From: Gammaproteobacteria bacterium
GTDB lineage: Bacteria; Pseudomonadota; Gammaproteobacteria; Burkholderiales; Burkholderiaceae_B
Direction: 5' to 3'
DNA: 64,000 bases
Assembly (NCBI GenBank): GCA_018815245.1
Contig: JAHIXK010000014.1
Location: 208,508-272,507 of the forward strand
A program made the position numbers and the translations under genes. Below, one piece after another: positions 17,150 through 25,034 of this stretch. The notes beneath the pieces are model-generated. The model saw only the letters and a program-made list of their open reading frames with translations. It was not told the origin of the DNA and made no database searches. Position 1 is the stretch's first letter. Each line of letters begins with the position of its first letter.

Positions 17150-17695
17150 ATGAACCTCCCTTCCATCTCTCGCAGCGTGATAGTGGCCATGGCCACACTC
17201 GTGATTGCCTGCAACAGTGCTTATGCCGAAAAACCTGAAAAAGGAAATGGCAATGGCAATGGCAATGGCAATTCAGGAAAGAACAAGTCCGAACAGCAAC
17301 ACAAACGTGGCGGCGGGCCCGATCAGGGTGGCAAAAAAGCTGACAAGGGCACAGGCAAAAACTCGGAGACAAGCAATGTATCGGTGTCGTTCAACTTTGG
17401 TCGCAGCGAAACCAGCATTGTGCGCGACTATTACGGTGGTCAGGTTGCCAAAGGCAAGTGCCCACCCGGTTTGGCCAAAAAGGGCAATGGCTGCCAGCCC
17501 CCCGGGCAGGCAAAGCAATGGCAAAAGGGTCGTGCTTTGGGCAGCGATGTTCGCTACTACGATATACCCAATGAACTGAGAATTCGCCTGCCAGTACCGC
17601 CGCTGAATCACAAATACGTGCAACTGGGCACCGACCTGTTGTTGATCGCCGTGGGTACCGCCATTGTGGTGGATGCGGTTGACGGGATTTTCTAA
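17150..17695 (+). CDS. CigR/RcnB-like secreted protein
   Basis: A 181-residue exported protein with a signal peptide ending ACNSAYA. A low-complexity Gly/Asn/Lys-rich region (residues about 26-75) is followed by a conserved block: CPPGLAKKGNGCQPPGQAKQW, then YYDIPNELRIRLP and LLLIAVGTAIVVDAV. That block is the pattern of the CigR / RcnB-type family, which includes an anti-virulence regulator and a nickel-cobalt homeostasis protein; the exact role here is unknown. The ATG at 17150 has AAGGAA six bases upstream. It is divergent from the sulfoxide synthase. Four in-frame GGCAAT units (17249-17272) encode the Asn-Gly run. Confidence 0.72.
   Translation: MNLPSISRSVIVAMATLVIACNSAYAEKPEKGNGNGNGNGNSGKNKSEQQHKRGGGPDQGGKKADKGTGKNSETSNVSVSFNFGRSETSIVRDYYGGQVAKGKCPPGLAKKGNGCQPPGQAKQWQKGRALGSDVRYYDIPNELRIRLPVPPLNHKYVQLGTDLLLIAVGTAIVVDAVDGIF
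17249..17272 (+). repeat. Hexanucleotide tandem repeat GGCAAT x4
   Basis: Four perfect GGCAAT units, preceded by one imperfect unit GGAAAT, inside the CigR-like gene. Copy changes would add or remove Gly-Asn pairs without shifting the frame. Confidence 0.85.
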
Positions 17696-17713
17696 TTTGC
17701 CAGTATTTATTGG

Positions 17714-17807
17714 CACAAAACGAAAAGGTCAATCACAGCCAAGTGATTGACCTACTCGAGTATTTGGTTGCGGGGGCAGGATTTGAACCTACGACCTTGG
17801 TTATGAG
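17714..17807 (-). repeat. Left-end direct repeat: tRNA-fMet 3' remnant with terminator (att-like)
   Basis: This stretch matches 37943-38038 without gaps up to 17798, at roughly 88 percent by eye, and the core 17761-17798 is identical over 38 bases to 37990-38027. It covers the CCA end, acceptor strand, T arm and, after a two-base deletion, part of the anticodon arm of the initiator tRNA; the 5' half is missing, so it is not a functional tRNA. The hairpin 17727-17752 copies the tRNA terminator. The arrangement is typical of the distal att site of an element integrated in a tRNA gene. Confidence 0.8.
17727..17752 (-). terminator. Terminator hairpin of the tRNA-fMet remnant
   Basis: A 10-base perfect stem (GGTCAATCAC / GTGATTGACC) with a 6-base loop and an A run at 17723-17726 that reads as a T run on the minus strand. 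Compared with the right-end copy, one base pair of the stem is exchanged on both sides (C-G to T-A), so pairing has been kept. It can also end transcription of the CigR-like gene. Confidence 0.6.
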
Positions 17808-17869
17808 TATTTCCTCTTACACCGATCACAATCCGGATGCCATCACGAGTGGCTAAGTCACGACATGTT

Positions 17870-19102
17870 TCAGACCAAAGACGTCAATTCGATATCTAGA
17901 TCGCTCAACTCCTCAGCATTAACGTTCTTGCCTTTGTAGACTAGCTGCTTGCCGACCATAAAAGCCATGGGCATGTTGACCGCGTCGACAGCGATAAGAC
18001 GGCCTTTCCGGATATAAAACACCGAAAATCCCTTGTCTATGGGATTTCCACGAACAACACGCTGATCATGATTCTGGGACAAGCCTACCATCTGCAAGCG
18101 AACGTTATATTGGTTCGACCAGAACCATGGAACGCAGTCGTACGGCTTGTCCTCTCCCATTAAAGTTGCCGCGGCGGTACGTGCCTGTTCAACGGCGTTG
18201 GCGACCGATTCAACCCGTTGCAGCTGTTCGAAAAAAAGATTCCGGTGACGGGTACAGTCGCCGATTGCCAGGATGGCGGGATCATTGCTGCGAGTATGTT
18301 CGTCCACCAAAATTCCTCCATCACAGGCCAGGCCAGCGGCCTCGGCCAGTGCAGTTTCTGGTGTAACGCCAACGGAGACCAGCACAATATCGGCTGGCAC
18401 GGTGCAGCCGTCTGATATGGTTACGCCAGCGACATGGCCGAAGCCGTCAGTCTTGAAGCTGGATACAGTAGAGCCTAATCGCACGTCCACGCCCGCGTCA
18501 CGATGCTTGTCGTAAAAGAATGCAGAGATCTCCGGACCTGTGACTCGTTGCAATAGTCGCTCGGAGGCTTCCAACACCGTGACGTCCAGACCTGTTTTGA
18601 CGGCGATGGCCGCTACCTCCAAGCCGATGTAGCCACCACCAACAATTACCAGTCGTTTATCAGGGCTTAACTGTTGTCGTAGGATATCCGTATCGGCTAT
18701 ATCGTGTAGGTAATGAATTCCTTTCAAGTCTGCGCCAGGAACTTCGAGGCGTCGGACTCGTGATCCGGTGGCCAAGACGAGCTGGTCGTATTTTAAAACG
18801 CTCTGGTCCGACAGCCGAATGGTCTTGTTGTTCCGATGAACTTGCTCGACACTCACGCCTAGGCGCAGTTGGTAGCCTGCGCTCTCGTACACTGACAACG
18901 GCTTGAGGTACAACGATTCCCTGTCAACATTACCCGCCAGATAATTTTTCGACAGTGGTGGACGCTGGTACGGAGGGTAGGGCTCATCCCCTACCAACAC
19001 CACTTCGTGTGGGTATTGCTTCTGAATCAGAGTGGTAAGTAGTGCGCCTGCTGCATGCCCACCCCCAACGATTACCGTTGTCTTTTTTTCTTTTGTTGTC
19101 AT
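17870..19102 (-). CDS. FAD-dependent ferredoxin reductase (rhodocoxin/putidaredoxin reductase type)
   Basis: A 410-residue flavoprotein that passes electrons from NAD(P)H to the 2Fe-2S ferredoxin encoded two genes upstream. The FAD-binding motif is near the N-terminus (VIVGGGHAAGALL), the NAD(P)-binding motif is LVIVGGGYIGLEVA, and the second FAD motif is ILAIGDCTRH; the C-terminal reductase domain follows. ATG 19102 is chosen, with GGAG nine bases upstream, over a TTG five codons earlier. It is the last gene of the ferredoxin-P450-reductase operon, 141 bases after the P450. All three components of a class I bacterial P450 chain are thus present. Confidence 0.88.
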   Translation of the reverse strand: MTTKEKKTTVIVGGGHAAGALLTTLIQKQYPHEVVLVGDEPYPPYQRPPLSKNYLAGNVDRESLYLKPLSVYESAGYQLRLGVSVEQVHRNNKTIRLSDQSVLKYDQLVLATGSRVRRLEVPGADLKGIHYLHDIADTDILRQQLSPDKRLVIVGGGYIGLEVAAIAVKTGLDVTVLEASERLLQRVTGPEISAFFYDKHRDAGVDVRLGSTVSSFKTDGFGHVAGVTISDGCTVPADIVLVSVGVTPETALAEAAGLACDGGILVDEHTRSNDPAILAIGDCTRHRNLFFEQLQRVESVANAVEQARTAAATLMGEDKPYDCVPWFWSNQYNVRLQMVGLSQNHDQRVVRGNPIDKGFSVFYIRKGRLIAVDAVNMPMAFMVGKQLVYKGKNVNAEELSDLDIELTSLV

Positions 19103-19243
19103 CGCCTTTGTCTCCAAAAAGGCTATTGAGATCAGACTGTCCCGTAGGTCAATGGCTTCATAAATGCGACCCCACCTATCGAGTGAGTACCCTTTGCTTG
19201 ACCGAAAAGGAAATAACTAATCCTCTCTCTGCTCGGGCAACTT

Positions 19244-20653
19244 TTACGCGGGCGTCAGTTTAACCATCATCTCGGAATAGCCCCGTACGAAGTTCGACTG
19301 CACCCGATCAGGCTCGCCAACAACTTCTATATTTTCAAATCGCTTGAGCAATTCCTCCCACAGAATACGTAGTTGTAATTCGGCTAGGCGGTTGCCCATG
19401 CAACGGTGGACGCCGTAACCAAATGACAGGTGATTACGCGCGCCTGAGCGGTCAATGATGAATTGATCCGGATTCGCGAACTTGCGTTCGTCCCGATTTC
19501 CCGAGGCGTACCACATCACCACTCGATCCCCCTTTTTTATAGTTTTGCCGTTTAGTTCAACGTCCTGCTTGGCGACCCGACGCATATAAGCCAACGGTGT
19601 TTGCCAGCGAATGATTTCCGAAACCATGTTCGGAATCAGTTCCGGGTTTGCCTTCAGTTTTACGAACTCCTCTGGAAACTGGTTCATAGCCAGCAAGCCT
19701 CCGCTCATGGAGTTACGCGTGGTGTCATTACCGCCGACGATGAGTAGTGCAAGATTGCCAATAAACTCCATCGGACGGTTGATCAGATCACGTGTTTCCT
19801 CTCCACTTTGCAACAGACTAATCAAATCAAAGCCTGGCGCTTCACCAGCGGCGCGGCGCGCCTGCTTATCCCGCCAAAGTCTAGAAAAATCACGCGCCAT
19901 GTCGGCTGCCGCATCGAACATTGCTTCTTCGTCAGTAAATTCACCGCCGGTAGCTGATGCCGCGCCAGCGAGCAGATCCGACCAATAGATTAGTTTTTCA
20001 CGGTCGTCGTAAGGGAAATCCAGAAGGGTAGCCAGCATGCGCCCGGTCAATTCCTTTGATACCGTCGACACCCAGTCAAAGGGTTGGCCCAAGGGAAGGC
20101 TGTCGAGCACATCCCCTGTGCGAGAGCGTATCAAACCCTCCATTTCCTTCAGATTTTGCGGAGCTACCACACCTTGCACAGAGCTTCGCTGTGCATCGTG
20201 TTTTGGCGGATCCATGGCTATGAACATTTCCACCGACAGGCCTTCCGGAGGGTCACCCAAAATGATAACCGGTTCGGCGGAGAACAGTTCGTGATGTTTA
20301 TCCACGAACAGAATGTCTTCGTAGCGTGTCACTGACCAGAACGGGCCGAATTGGCTGTTTTTCTGGTAGTGCACCGGAGCCTCATCACGAAGCCGTTTGA
20401 AATAGGCGCGCCACTGCCCCTGCCGATATAAAAACGGATTGCTGACATCAATGTCTTCGAGGTTCAACGTGCCTACATCCGGAAGCGGTGTTTCGACAAA
20501 GTTGGGTATCGGCCTACGTGCGCCTATGGTCTTTTTCTTGGCCCTAATTAACAGCTTCAACCCCTGAATCTGCATATGCATTGGCAGTACTTTGGAGGTG
20601 GCGTTAATAACCCTCGTTTGAATTTCGTCAAATTTTTTGGATTGCGTTGACAT
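19244..20653 (-). CDS. Cytochrome P450, CYP153-type alkane hydroxylase
   Basis: A 469-residue soluble P450. The heme-binding loop is FGYGVHRCMG with the thiolate Cys near residue 418; the I-helix oxygen-activation motif is GGNDTTRN, and the ExxR region is EIIRW. The C-terminal stretch MGNRLAELQLRILWEEL and RVQSNFVRGYSEMMV, and the N-terminal QGQWRAYFKRLRDEAPVHY, match my knowledge of the CYP153 family, which hydroxylates the terminal carbon of medium-chain alkanes. It lies 15 bases after the ferredoxin gene. Specificity within CYP153 (alkanes, cycloalkanes, fatty acids, terpenes) cannot be told from sequence alone. Confidence 0.9.
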   Translation of the reverse strand: MSTQSKKFDEIQTRVINATSKVLPMHMQIQGLKLLIRAKKKTIGARRPIPNFVETPLPDVGTLNLEDIDVSNPFLYRQGQWRAYFKRLRDEAPVHYQKNSQFGPFWSVTRYEDILFVDKHHELFSAEPVIILGDPPEGLSVEMFIAMDPPKHDAQRSSVQGVVAPQNLKEMEGLIRSRTGDVLDSLPLGQPFDWVSTVSKELTGRMLATLLDFPYDDREKLIYWSDLLAGAASATGGEFTDEEAMFDAAADMARDFSRLWRDKQARRAAGEAPGFDLISLLQSGEETRDLINRPMEFIGNLALLIVGGNDTTRNSMSGGLLAMNQFPEEFVKLKANPELIPNMVSEIIRWQTPLAYMRRVAKQDVELNGKTIKKGDRVVMWYASGNRDERKFANPDQFIIDRSGARNHLSFGYGVHRCMGNRLAELQLRILWEELLKRFENIEVVGEPDRVQSNFVRGYSEMMVKLTPA

Positions 20654-20668
20654 GAAGTTCTCCGATGC

Positions 20669-20989
20669 TTACATCTGAAATTCGGGAAGGCGAACGGTCA
20701 TGCCGTCCATTGCCTCGGTGGTCTTTACCTGGCAGCCCAAGCGCGAAGTTTTTGTCCGCTCCGGGGTCATGGACAACATTTGCTCTTCATCATCGCCAGG
20801 AGCACCGGTCTTTTCGAACCACTCATCAGCGACGATGATGTGACAGGTGCCACAGGCGCATTCTCCTCCGCAGTCTCCATCGATGCCCGGAATGGCGTTA
20901 TCTACGGCGACTTGCATCAACGAGGATCCAACCTTGAATTCAATGACGTGTGTCGTGTCGTCATGCTCAATAAAGATAATTTTGCCCAA
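20669..20989 (-). CDS. 2Fe-2S ferredoxin (adrenodoxin type)
   Basis: A 106-residue ferredoxin that hands electrons to the P450. Cluster cysteines are C40, C46, C49 (C-x5-C-x2-C in DCGGECACGTCH) and C86 (RLGCQV). The TTG start at 20989 is chosen: GGAGAG lies five bases upstream and the protein then begins like family members (GKIIFIEHD); a frame extending 11 codons further would add a non-homologous leader. First gene of the operon with the P450 and reductase, divergent from the AraC-type regulator. Confidence 0.88.
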   Translation of the reverse strand: MGKIIFIEHDDTTHVIEFKVGSSLMQVAVDNAIPGIDGDCGGECACGTCHIIVADEWFEKTGAPGDDEEQMLSMTPERTKTSRLGCQVKTTEAMDGMTVRLPEFQM

Positions 20990-21053
20990 CGCTTCTCTCC
21001 TACGAGTAACTTGCTCTAGCAAAGATGTTAGATTGGCACCAATAAAGCGACTA

Positions 21054-21083
21054 GGTCATTTCTTGACGGACACAGGGTCATTT
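21054..21083. promoter_or_regulatory. Direct-repeat half-sites between ferredoxin and AraC genes
   Basis: GGTCATTT occurs at 21054-21061 and again at 21076-21083, each followed after three bases by GAC. The 22-base period places both on the same DNA face, the layout used by AraC-type activators. It lies in the 137-base divergent region of the alkane operon and its presumed regulator. Confidence 0.5.
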
Positions 21084-21126
21084 AAAGACAATGCGCTAAT
21101 ATATAAATCTTAGATAGGTAGCGCCA

Positions 21127-22197
21127 ATGATGCGACAGGCGAATACTTCCCATAACCTGACAGCCGATATTCCGTCGAACTACTCACGACTTATTGCTCG
21201 TGAGCTGGATCTGACAGCCAAGCAGCTGCCTTGTTTACTACGTGGTACCGGACTTGGTGTTGCGCAGTTTCTTAGCGAAGATAGCTTGCTCACAGCGACC
21301 CAACAGGTGCAGATTCTGAGAAATGCGTTGGCGTTGTCCGGCCAGCCGGAATTCGGCTTGAGGCTTGGCAAGCGCCTGACACCGGCAACCCACGGTGCGA
21401 TGGGTTTTGCTGCCTCCAGCAGTCCAAACCTACTCAGCGCTCTAAGGGCTATACACACATTCCTGCCCACGCGGGCGAGCGTTATCGAGTTGCATTTGCT
21501 GCAGGTTGAAGAACACCTCGAATGCATGCTGAATTTCAAGGTGTCACTGGACAATGACATACAGCGCTGCTTGGCCGATGCGATAGTCAAGGCGCTCCTT
21601 GAATTCGGCGAGTTCATTGTTGGCCGCCCCTTACATGAGGCTGAAGTATGCTTTGTTCATCCAGCACCCGCGTACCACGCCATCTACTCCAACTATTTGT
21701 CGGGTCAGATTCGCTTTGGTTGCGATCATTTAAAACTCAGGTTGCCGATGACATTGTGCCTGGAACCGAACGCCTCTGCCAATCATGAAAACTATCAGTT
21801 TGCTTTGCAGCAATGTGAATCGATGATTGCGCAACTTCAGTCCCATAAACCGAGCTATCAGATACGGCTGAAAAAAATGATGTTGTCGCGTCCGCCTGGT
21901 ACGCTAAGTGAAGACGAAGCTGCGGCCTCCCTGTTCGTGAGCAAACGCACCATGGCGCGAAAACTAAAAGCGGAGCACAGCGGTTTTCGGCAAATTCGAG
22001 ATGAGATCCTGTCCCAACAGGCGGCGAGCTATTTGTGTGACAGCAAACTATCCATTGAGGCCATTGCTGTGTTGATGAATTATCACGACAGCGCCAATTT
22101 CAGGCGTGCCTTTAAGCGTTGGTTTGGCCAGCCGCCAGAGAAATTTAGACTCAATGCCAAGTCCCAAATCAAGCATTCAACTGATTTGGGATCCTAA
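21127..22197 (+). CDS. AraC-family regulator of the P450 operon
   Basis: A 356-residue transcription factor. The N-terminal domain (to about residue 200) is the arabinose-binding-like effector domain of the OruR/ArgR-type AraC group; the C-terminal part has two helix-turn-helix units, with LFVSKRTMARKLKAEHSGF and IAVLMNYHDSANFRRAFKRWFGQPPEKFR. It is divergently transcribed from the ferredoxin-P450-reductase operon and likely activates it in response to the substrate or an oxidation product. Regulators of this type are common next to CYP153 genes. It is paralogous in layout to the second AraC protein at 27614. Confidence 0.88.
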   Translation: MMRQANTSHNLTADIPSNYSRLIARELDLTAKQLPCLLRGTGLGVAQFLSEDSLLTATQQVQILRNALALSGQPEFGLRLGKRLTPATHGAMGFAASSSPNLLSALRAIHTFLPTRASVIELHLLQVEEHLECMLNFKVSLDNDIQRCLADAIVKALLEFGEFIVGRPLHEAEVCFVHPAPAYHAIYSNYLSGQIRFGCDHLKLRLPMTLCLEPNASANHENYQFALQQCESMIAQLQSHKPSYQIRLKKMMLSRPPGTLSEDEAAASLFVSKRTMARKLKAEHSGFRQIRDEILSQQAASYLCDSKLSIEAIAVLMNYHDSANFRRAFKRWFGQPPEKFRLNAKSQIKHSTDLGS

Positions 22198-22209
22198 AAA
22201 AGTGGTTAG

Positions 22210-22851
22210 TTAGGCATTTGTAAATCGGCGCATGTGCTCGCGTTGCGCGCTTTGATTGATTACGCCGTTAACAATGGCTTTCCAGACAAAGTTGCCAATG
22301 GTATCGGGTGTATAGGTACCATTCGGATCGAACCATGTTGCAACCCAGTTAAGGGCTCCAAGGCCGAGCAGGCGAAGTAGACGCCCATCAACGCCCTGCT
22401 GAATGACCCCCTGTTTAATCATCGTTTCCAGGATGTCTATCCAGAGGGATTCATACTGATCACGCAGTTTGATGATTTCCTTTCGCGCCTCAGGGCTCAA
22501 TGCTCGCCATTCAAACAGCAGCACGTAAACCATGTCTGAATCACCCAGCAGGGCTCGCAGATGCGCGTTGATGCATAGACGCAGCTTCTCTACGGGATCA
22601 TCTGAGCTGGCGTACGCTACTTCGACCTCTTCTGTAACCAAGTAGATTCCTCGGCGCATCAGTTCAACAAGAAGTGCTTCCTTGGTGTTGTATCGATAGT
22701 ACAGACTCCCGGGTAGCATGTTACATGCTTCCGCGATTTCCTTTAGCGAGGTTTTTTCGAATCCTTTCTCGCGAAAAAGCCGGGCTGCATTCGATAAAAC
22801 ATTACCCTGATCGTCCAGCTTGTCCTCAGGTCGGGGCTGTCTTTGCGTCAT
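22210..22851 (-). CDS. TetR-family transcriptional regulator
   Basis: A 213-residue regulator with the N-terminal TetR DNA-binding domain: LFREKGFEKTSLKEIAEA then LPGSLYYRYNTKEALLVEL. The C-terminal ligand-binding half is variable and includes WVATWFDPNGTYTPD. It is convergent with the AraC gene and divergent from the thioesterase operon that starts at 23106, whose promoter contains a palindrome. It probably represses that operon and releases on binding an acyl-CoA or similar ligand; the ligand is inference. Confidence 0.87.
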   Translation of the reverse strand: MTQRQPRPEDKLDDQGNVLSNAARLFREKGFEKTSLKEIAEACNMLPGSLYYRYNTKEALLVELMRRGIYLVTEEVEVAYASSDDPVEKLRLCINAHLRALLGDSDMVYVLLFEWRALSPEARKEIIKLRDQYESLWIDILETMIKQGVIQQGVDGRLLRLLGLGALNWVATWFDPNGTYTPDTIGNFVWKAIVNGVINQSAQREHMRRFTNA

Positions 22852-22968
22852 AGTTTGAACGTCTCCTCATCAGGTCATCAGATTTCACATTAGCATTGTC
22901 ATGAACAGACCTGTAGCCTTGATTGTATGCCATCGGGCAGGTCGCTGGCATTTGCATTGAGCACATCC

Positions 22969-22997
22969 TTGACTTTAGTTGGTTAACCAACCAAAAT
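22969..22997 (+). promoter_or_regulatory. Promoter with palindromic operator for the thioesterase operon
   Basis: A -35-like TTGACT (22969-22974) and a -10-like CAAAAT (22992-22997) are separated by 17 bases. The perfect 14-base palindrome GTTGGTTAACCAAC (22978-22991) fills that spacer, the usual position for a TetR repressor operator. Confidence 0.55.
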
Positions 22998-23105
22998 CAT
23001 TTGGTGGTTTTGTTTCAGAGTAATTTTCATGGTGATTACCTATGCAATCAGCAGCTGCCAGCCAATTTCCCATCTACCTTAAATTCCTTTGAGCGCACAG
23101 ATTTG

Positions 23106-23594
23106 ATGACTGAGTCAAAAAAAGTTCAACTCAGTGACGCCGTGGAGACTGCGCGGCGTTTCACCGAACAAGTTCCCCACAACAGTGATCTGGGTATGCA
23201 GGTCGTCTCTGTGGATGGGAGCAAGGTTTGTATGCGCCTGACCCCACAGGCATGGATGTTCTCCGATATCGGCAGAAGCGAAATCTGCACCAGCATCTTG
23301 TATTCCCTAGCGGATTCGGCTAGTGGGCTGGCAGTGTTCGCAGAGGCACAGGAGTTGACTCCTATAGCTACGCTGAGTTTGCATATGGATTATATGAAAC
23401 CGGCCTATGCAGGCCGCGCCTTGTTGGCAGTTGCCATCTGCCGCCATTTAATTGATGACATTGCTTTCATCCATTGTGACATCTTCTCTGAGGGCGATAG
23501 TCAGCCGGTGGCAACGGGCAGTGCCACCTTTATCCGAAATACCTGGGGTCAACGCTTTAAAGTGGCTGAATCAAAAAAGGAAGGGTATGAGTGA
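23106..23594 (+). CDS. Hotdog-fold thioesterase-like protein (PaaI type), first copy
   Basis: A 162-residue protein whose layout fits the PaaI/acyl-CoA thioesterase superfamily: a central helix preceded by SDIGRSEICTSILYSLADSASG and then strand blocks ATLSLHMDYMKPAYAG and DIAFIHCDIFSEG. It may hydrolyse acyl-CoA or remodel CoA pools. The ATG at 23106 starts the conserved part (MTESKKVQLSD); an open frame continues 61 codons upstream but overlaps the promoter and operator. It overlaps the second hotdog gene by eight bases. Confidence 0.65.
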   Translation: MTESKKVQLSDAVETARRFTEQVPHNSDLGMQVVSVDGSKVCMRLTPQAWMFSDIGRSEICTSILYSLADSASGLAVFAEAQELTPIATLSLHMDYMKPAYAGRALLAVAICRHLIDDIAFIHCDIFSEGDSQPVATGSATFIRNTWGQRFKVAESKKEGYE

Positions 23595-24078
23595 TAATGT
23601 CAGTTCAGCACAGGCAAGCGCTGATTCACAGGTAGGCAAGAATGAATGCACCGCTTGGCAAACCTTGCTGCAGCGTATTCCATACTCCGGGCATCTTGGG
23701 CTTGAGGCCCAACAATGTGATGCCGGGATATTGATTCACCTGCCTTACCGTGAGGCTTTTATTGGTAATTTCATGTTGCCAGCGCTACACGGAGGTGTCA
23801 TTGGAGCGCTGATAGAGATCACTGCGCGAGTTGCTGCTCAAAGGGAAGATACGCAAACACGGTGTCCGCGTATTCTGGGAAGCAATATCAATTACCTTCG
23901 CTCTGCACAGGCACAACCTACCTTCGCGATCGCCGAGATTGTGCGTCAAGGTCGGCGCACCAGCTTGGTACAGGTGAGCTGCTGGCAGGGTGACAAGACT
24001 GCACCGATAGCCAGCGGACGTGTTCAGTTGCTGTTCGCCACTTCAGGTGCTAATCAAGATGATAGTCATGAGGGATAA
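23587..24078 (+). CDS. Hotdog-fold thioesterase-like protein (PaaI type), second copy
   Basis: A 163-residue relative of the preceding protein. The hotdog core is clearer: LPALHGGVIGALIEITARVAA (the active helix with the HGG turn) and strands GSNINYLRSAQAQPTFAIAEIV. ATG 23587 has GGAAGG just upstream and lies inside the end of the first copy, indicating coupled translation. The two proteins may form a heteromer, as tandem hotdog pairs often do; this is inference. It overlaps the next gene by 11 bases. Confidence 0.75.
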   Translation: MSDNVSSAQASADSQVGKNECTAWQTLLQRIPYSGHLGLEAQQCDAGILIHLPYREAFIGNFMLPALHGGVIGALIEITARVAAQREDTQTRCPRILGSNINYLRSAQAQPTFAIAEIVRQGRRTSLVQVSCWQGDKTAPIASGRVQLLFATSGANQDDSHEG

Positions 24079-24970
24079 GCAAAGCTTGGCCGAACGCTAC
24101 GGATTTCATGCTTCGGATGGCCAGGAAATTACCTTGTGGCACTGGCCTCGATCTGAGGGGCGCCCCACTTTGCACTGGGCGCATGCGACTGGTTTCCATG
24201 GTCGCTTGTACACGCCGCTTCTTGACGATCTGTCAGACCATTGCAATGTTATGGCCTGGGACATGCGTGGGCATGGCGCCAGCGCCAGCGCGGCAGATAC
24301 TTCGGCATTTCGAGGTTGGGAATCCTACTATGGAGACCTGACCGCGCTGCTGGCGAGTTTGGATGAACCAATTTGGTTGGCAGGCCATTCCATCGGTGCT
24401 ACCGCCAGCATAATGGCTGCGGCCCGACAACCAGACAAAGTGCTTGGATTGATTCTTGTAGAGCCCGTGATCATGGATTTCTGGCAGGGCCGGATGTTGT
24501 GGTTGTCCAAGTTGCTACATCAATCACACCGATTATCACTGGCCGCTGGGGCTGCACGTCGGCGTGGGGTATTCGACTCTCACGTCGCTGCTCTAGACAA
24601 CTATCGTGGCCGAGGAGGCTTCAAGACCTGGCCAGAGTCATGGTTAGAGGCCTATGTCCAGCATGCTTTCATACCGCAGGGAGAGCATGTTCGCCTAGCC
24701 TGCTCACCGGAGTGGGAGAGCATCACCTTCGCCCATACGGAGCATAACCCTTGGCCGGACATCCGCCAGTTGAGGTGTCCGGTTATTGCGCTTGCTGCAG
24801 AACGTGCTTCAACCTTCTCTTCAGCAGCGCGCAAACGTTTGAGAAAGTTATTGCCGTCCGCTGAAGTGAGCGTGCTAGCCGGAACCACCCACTTCTTGCC
24901 GATGGAACAAACGGATACGGTTCGCGACGCGATGCTTAAAGTCATGCTGTCCAAATGCCGCAAGACCTGA
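24068..24970 (+). CDS. Alpha/beta hydrolase
   Basis: A 300-residue alpha/beta-fold hydrolase. The nucleophile elbow GHSIGA places the catalytic Ser at 108; the base is His275 in GTTHFLPME. The early HATGFHG loop corresponds to the oxyanion-hole region. It is the third gene of the overlapping operon that starts at 23106. Esterase, lactonase or thioesterase activity are all possible; no lid domain diagnostic of lipases is apparent. The ATG at 24068 is used because it begins the homologous region and overlaps the upstream stop. Confidence 0.82.
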   Translation: MRDKQSLAERYGFHASDGQEITLWHWPRSEGRPTLHWAHATGFHGRLYTPLLDDLSDHCNVMAWDMRGHGASASAADTSAFRGWESYYGDLTALLASLDEPIWLAGHSIGATASIMAAARQPDKVLGLILVEPVIMDFWQGRMLWLSKLLHQSHRLSLAAGAARRRGVFDSHVAALDNYRGRGGFKTWPESWLEAYVQHAFIPQGEHVRLACSPEWESITFAHTEHNPWPDIRQLRCPVIALAAERASTFSSAARKRLRKLLPSAEVSVLAGTTHFLPMEQTDTVRDAMLKVMLSKCRKT

Positions 24971-25034
24971 TGTGGACAACCATCGGATTTGAGTTCGTGT
25001 AACAAAACATGCACTAAATATGAGGAGCGAAAAA

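Noticed and set aside
17761-17840. A second functional tRNA-fMet gene
   Set aside because: Only the 3' half is present. The anticodon arm has a two-base deletion and the sequence beyond 17807 has no D arm or matching acceptor strand.
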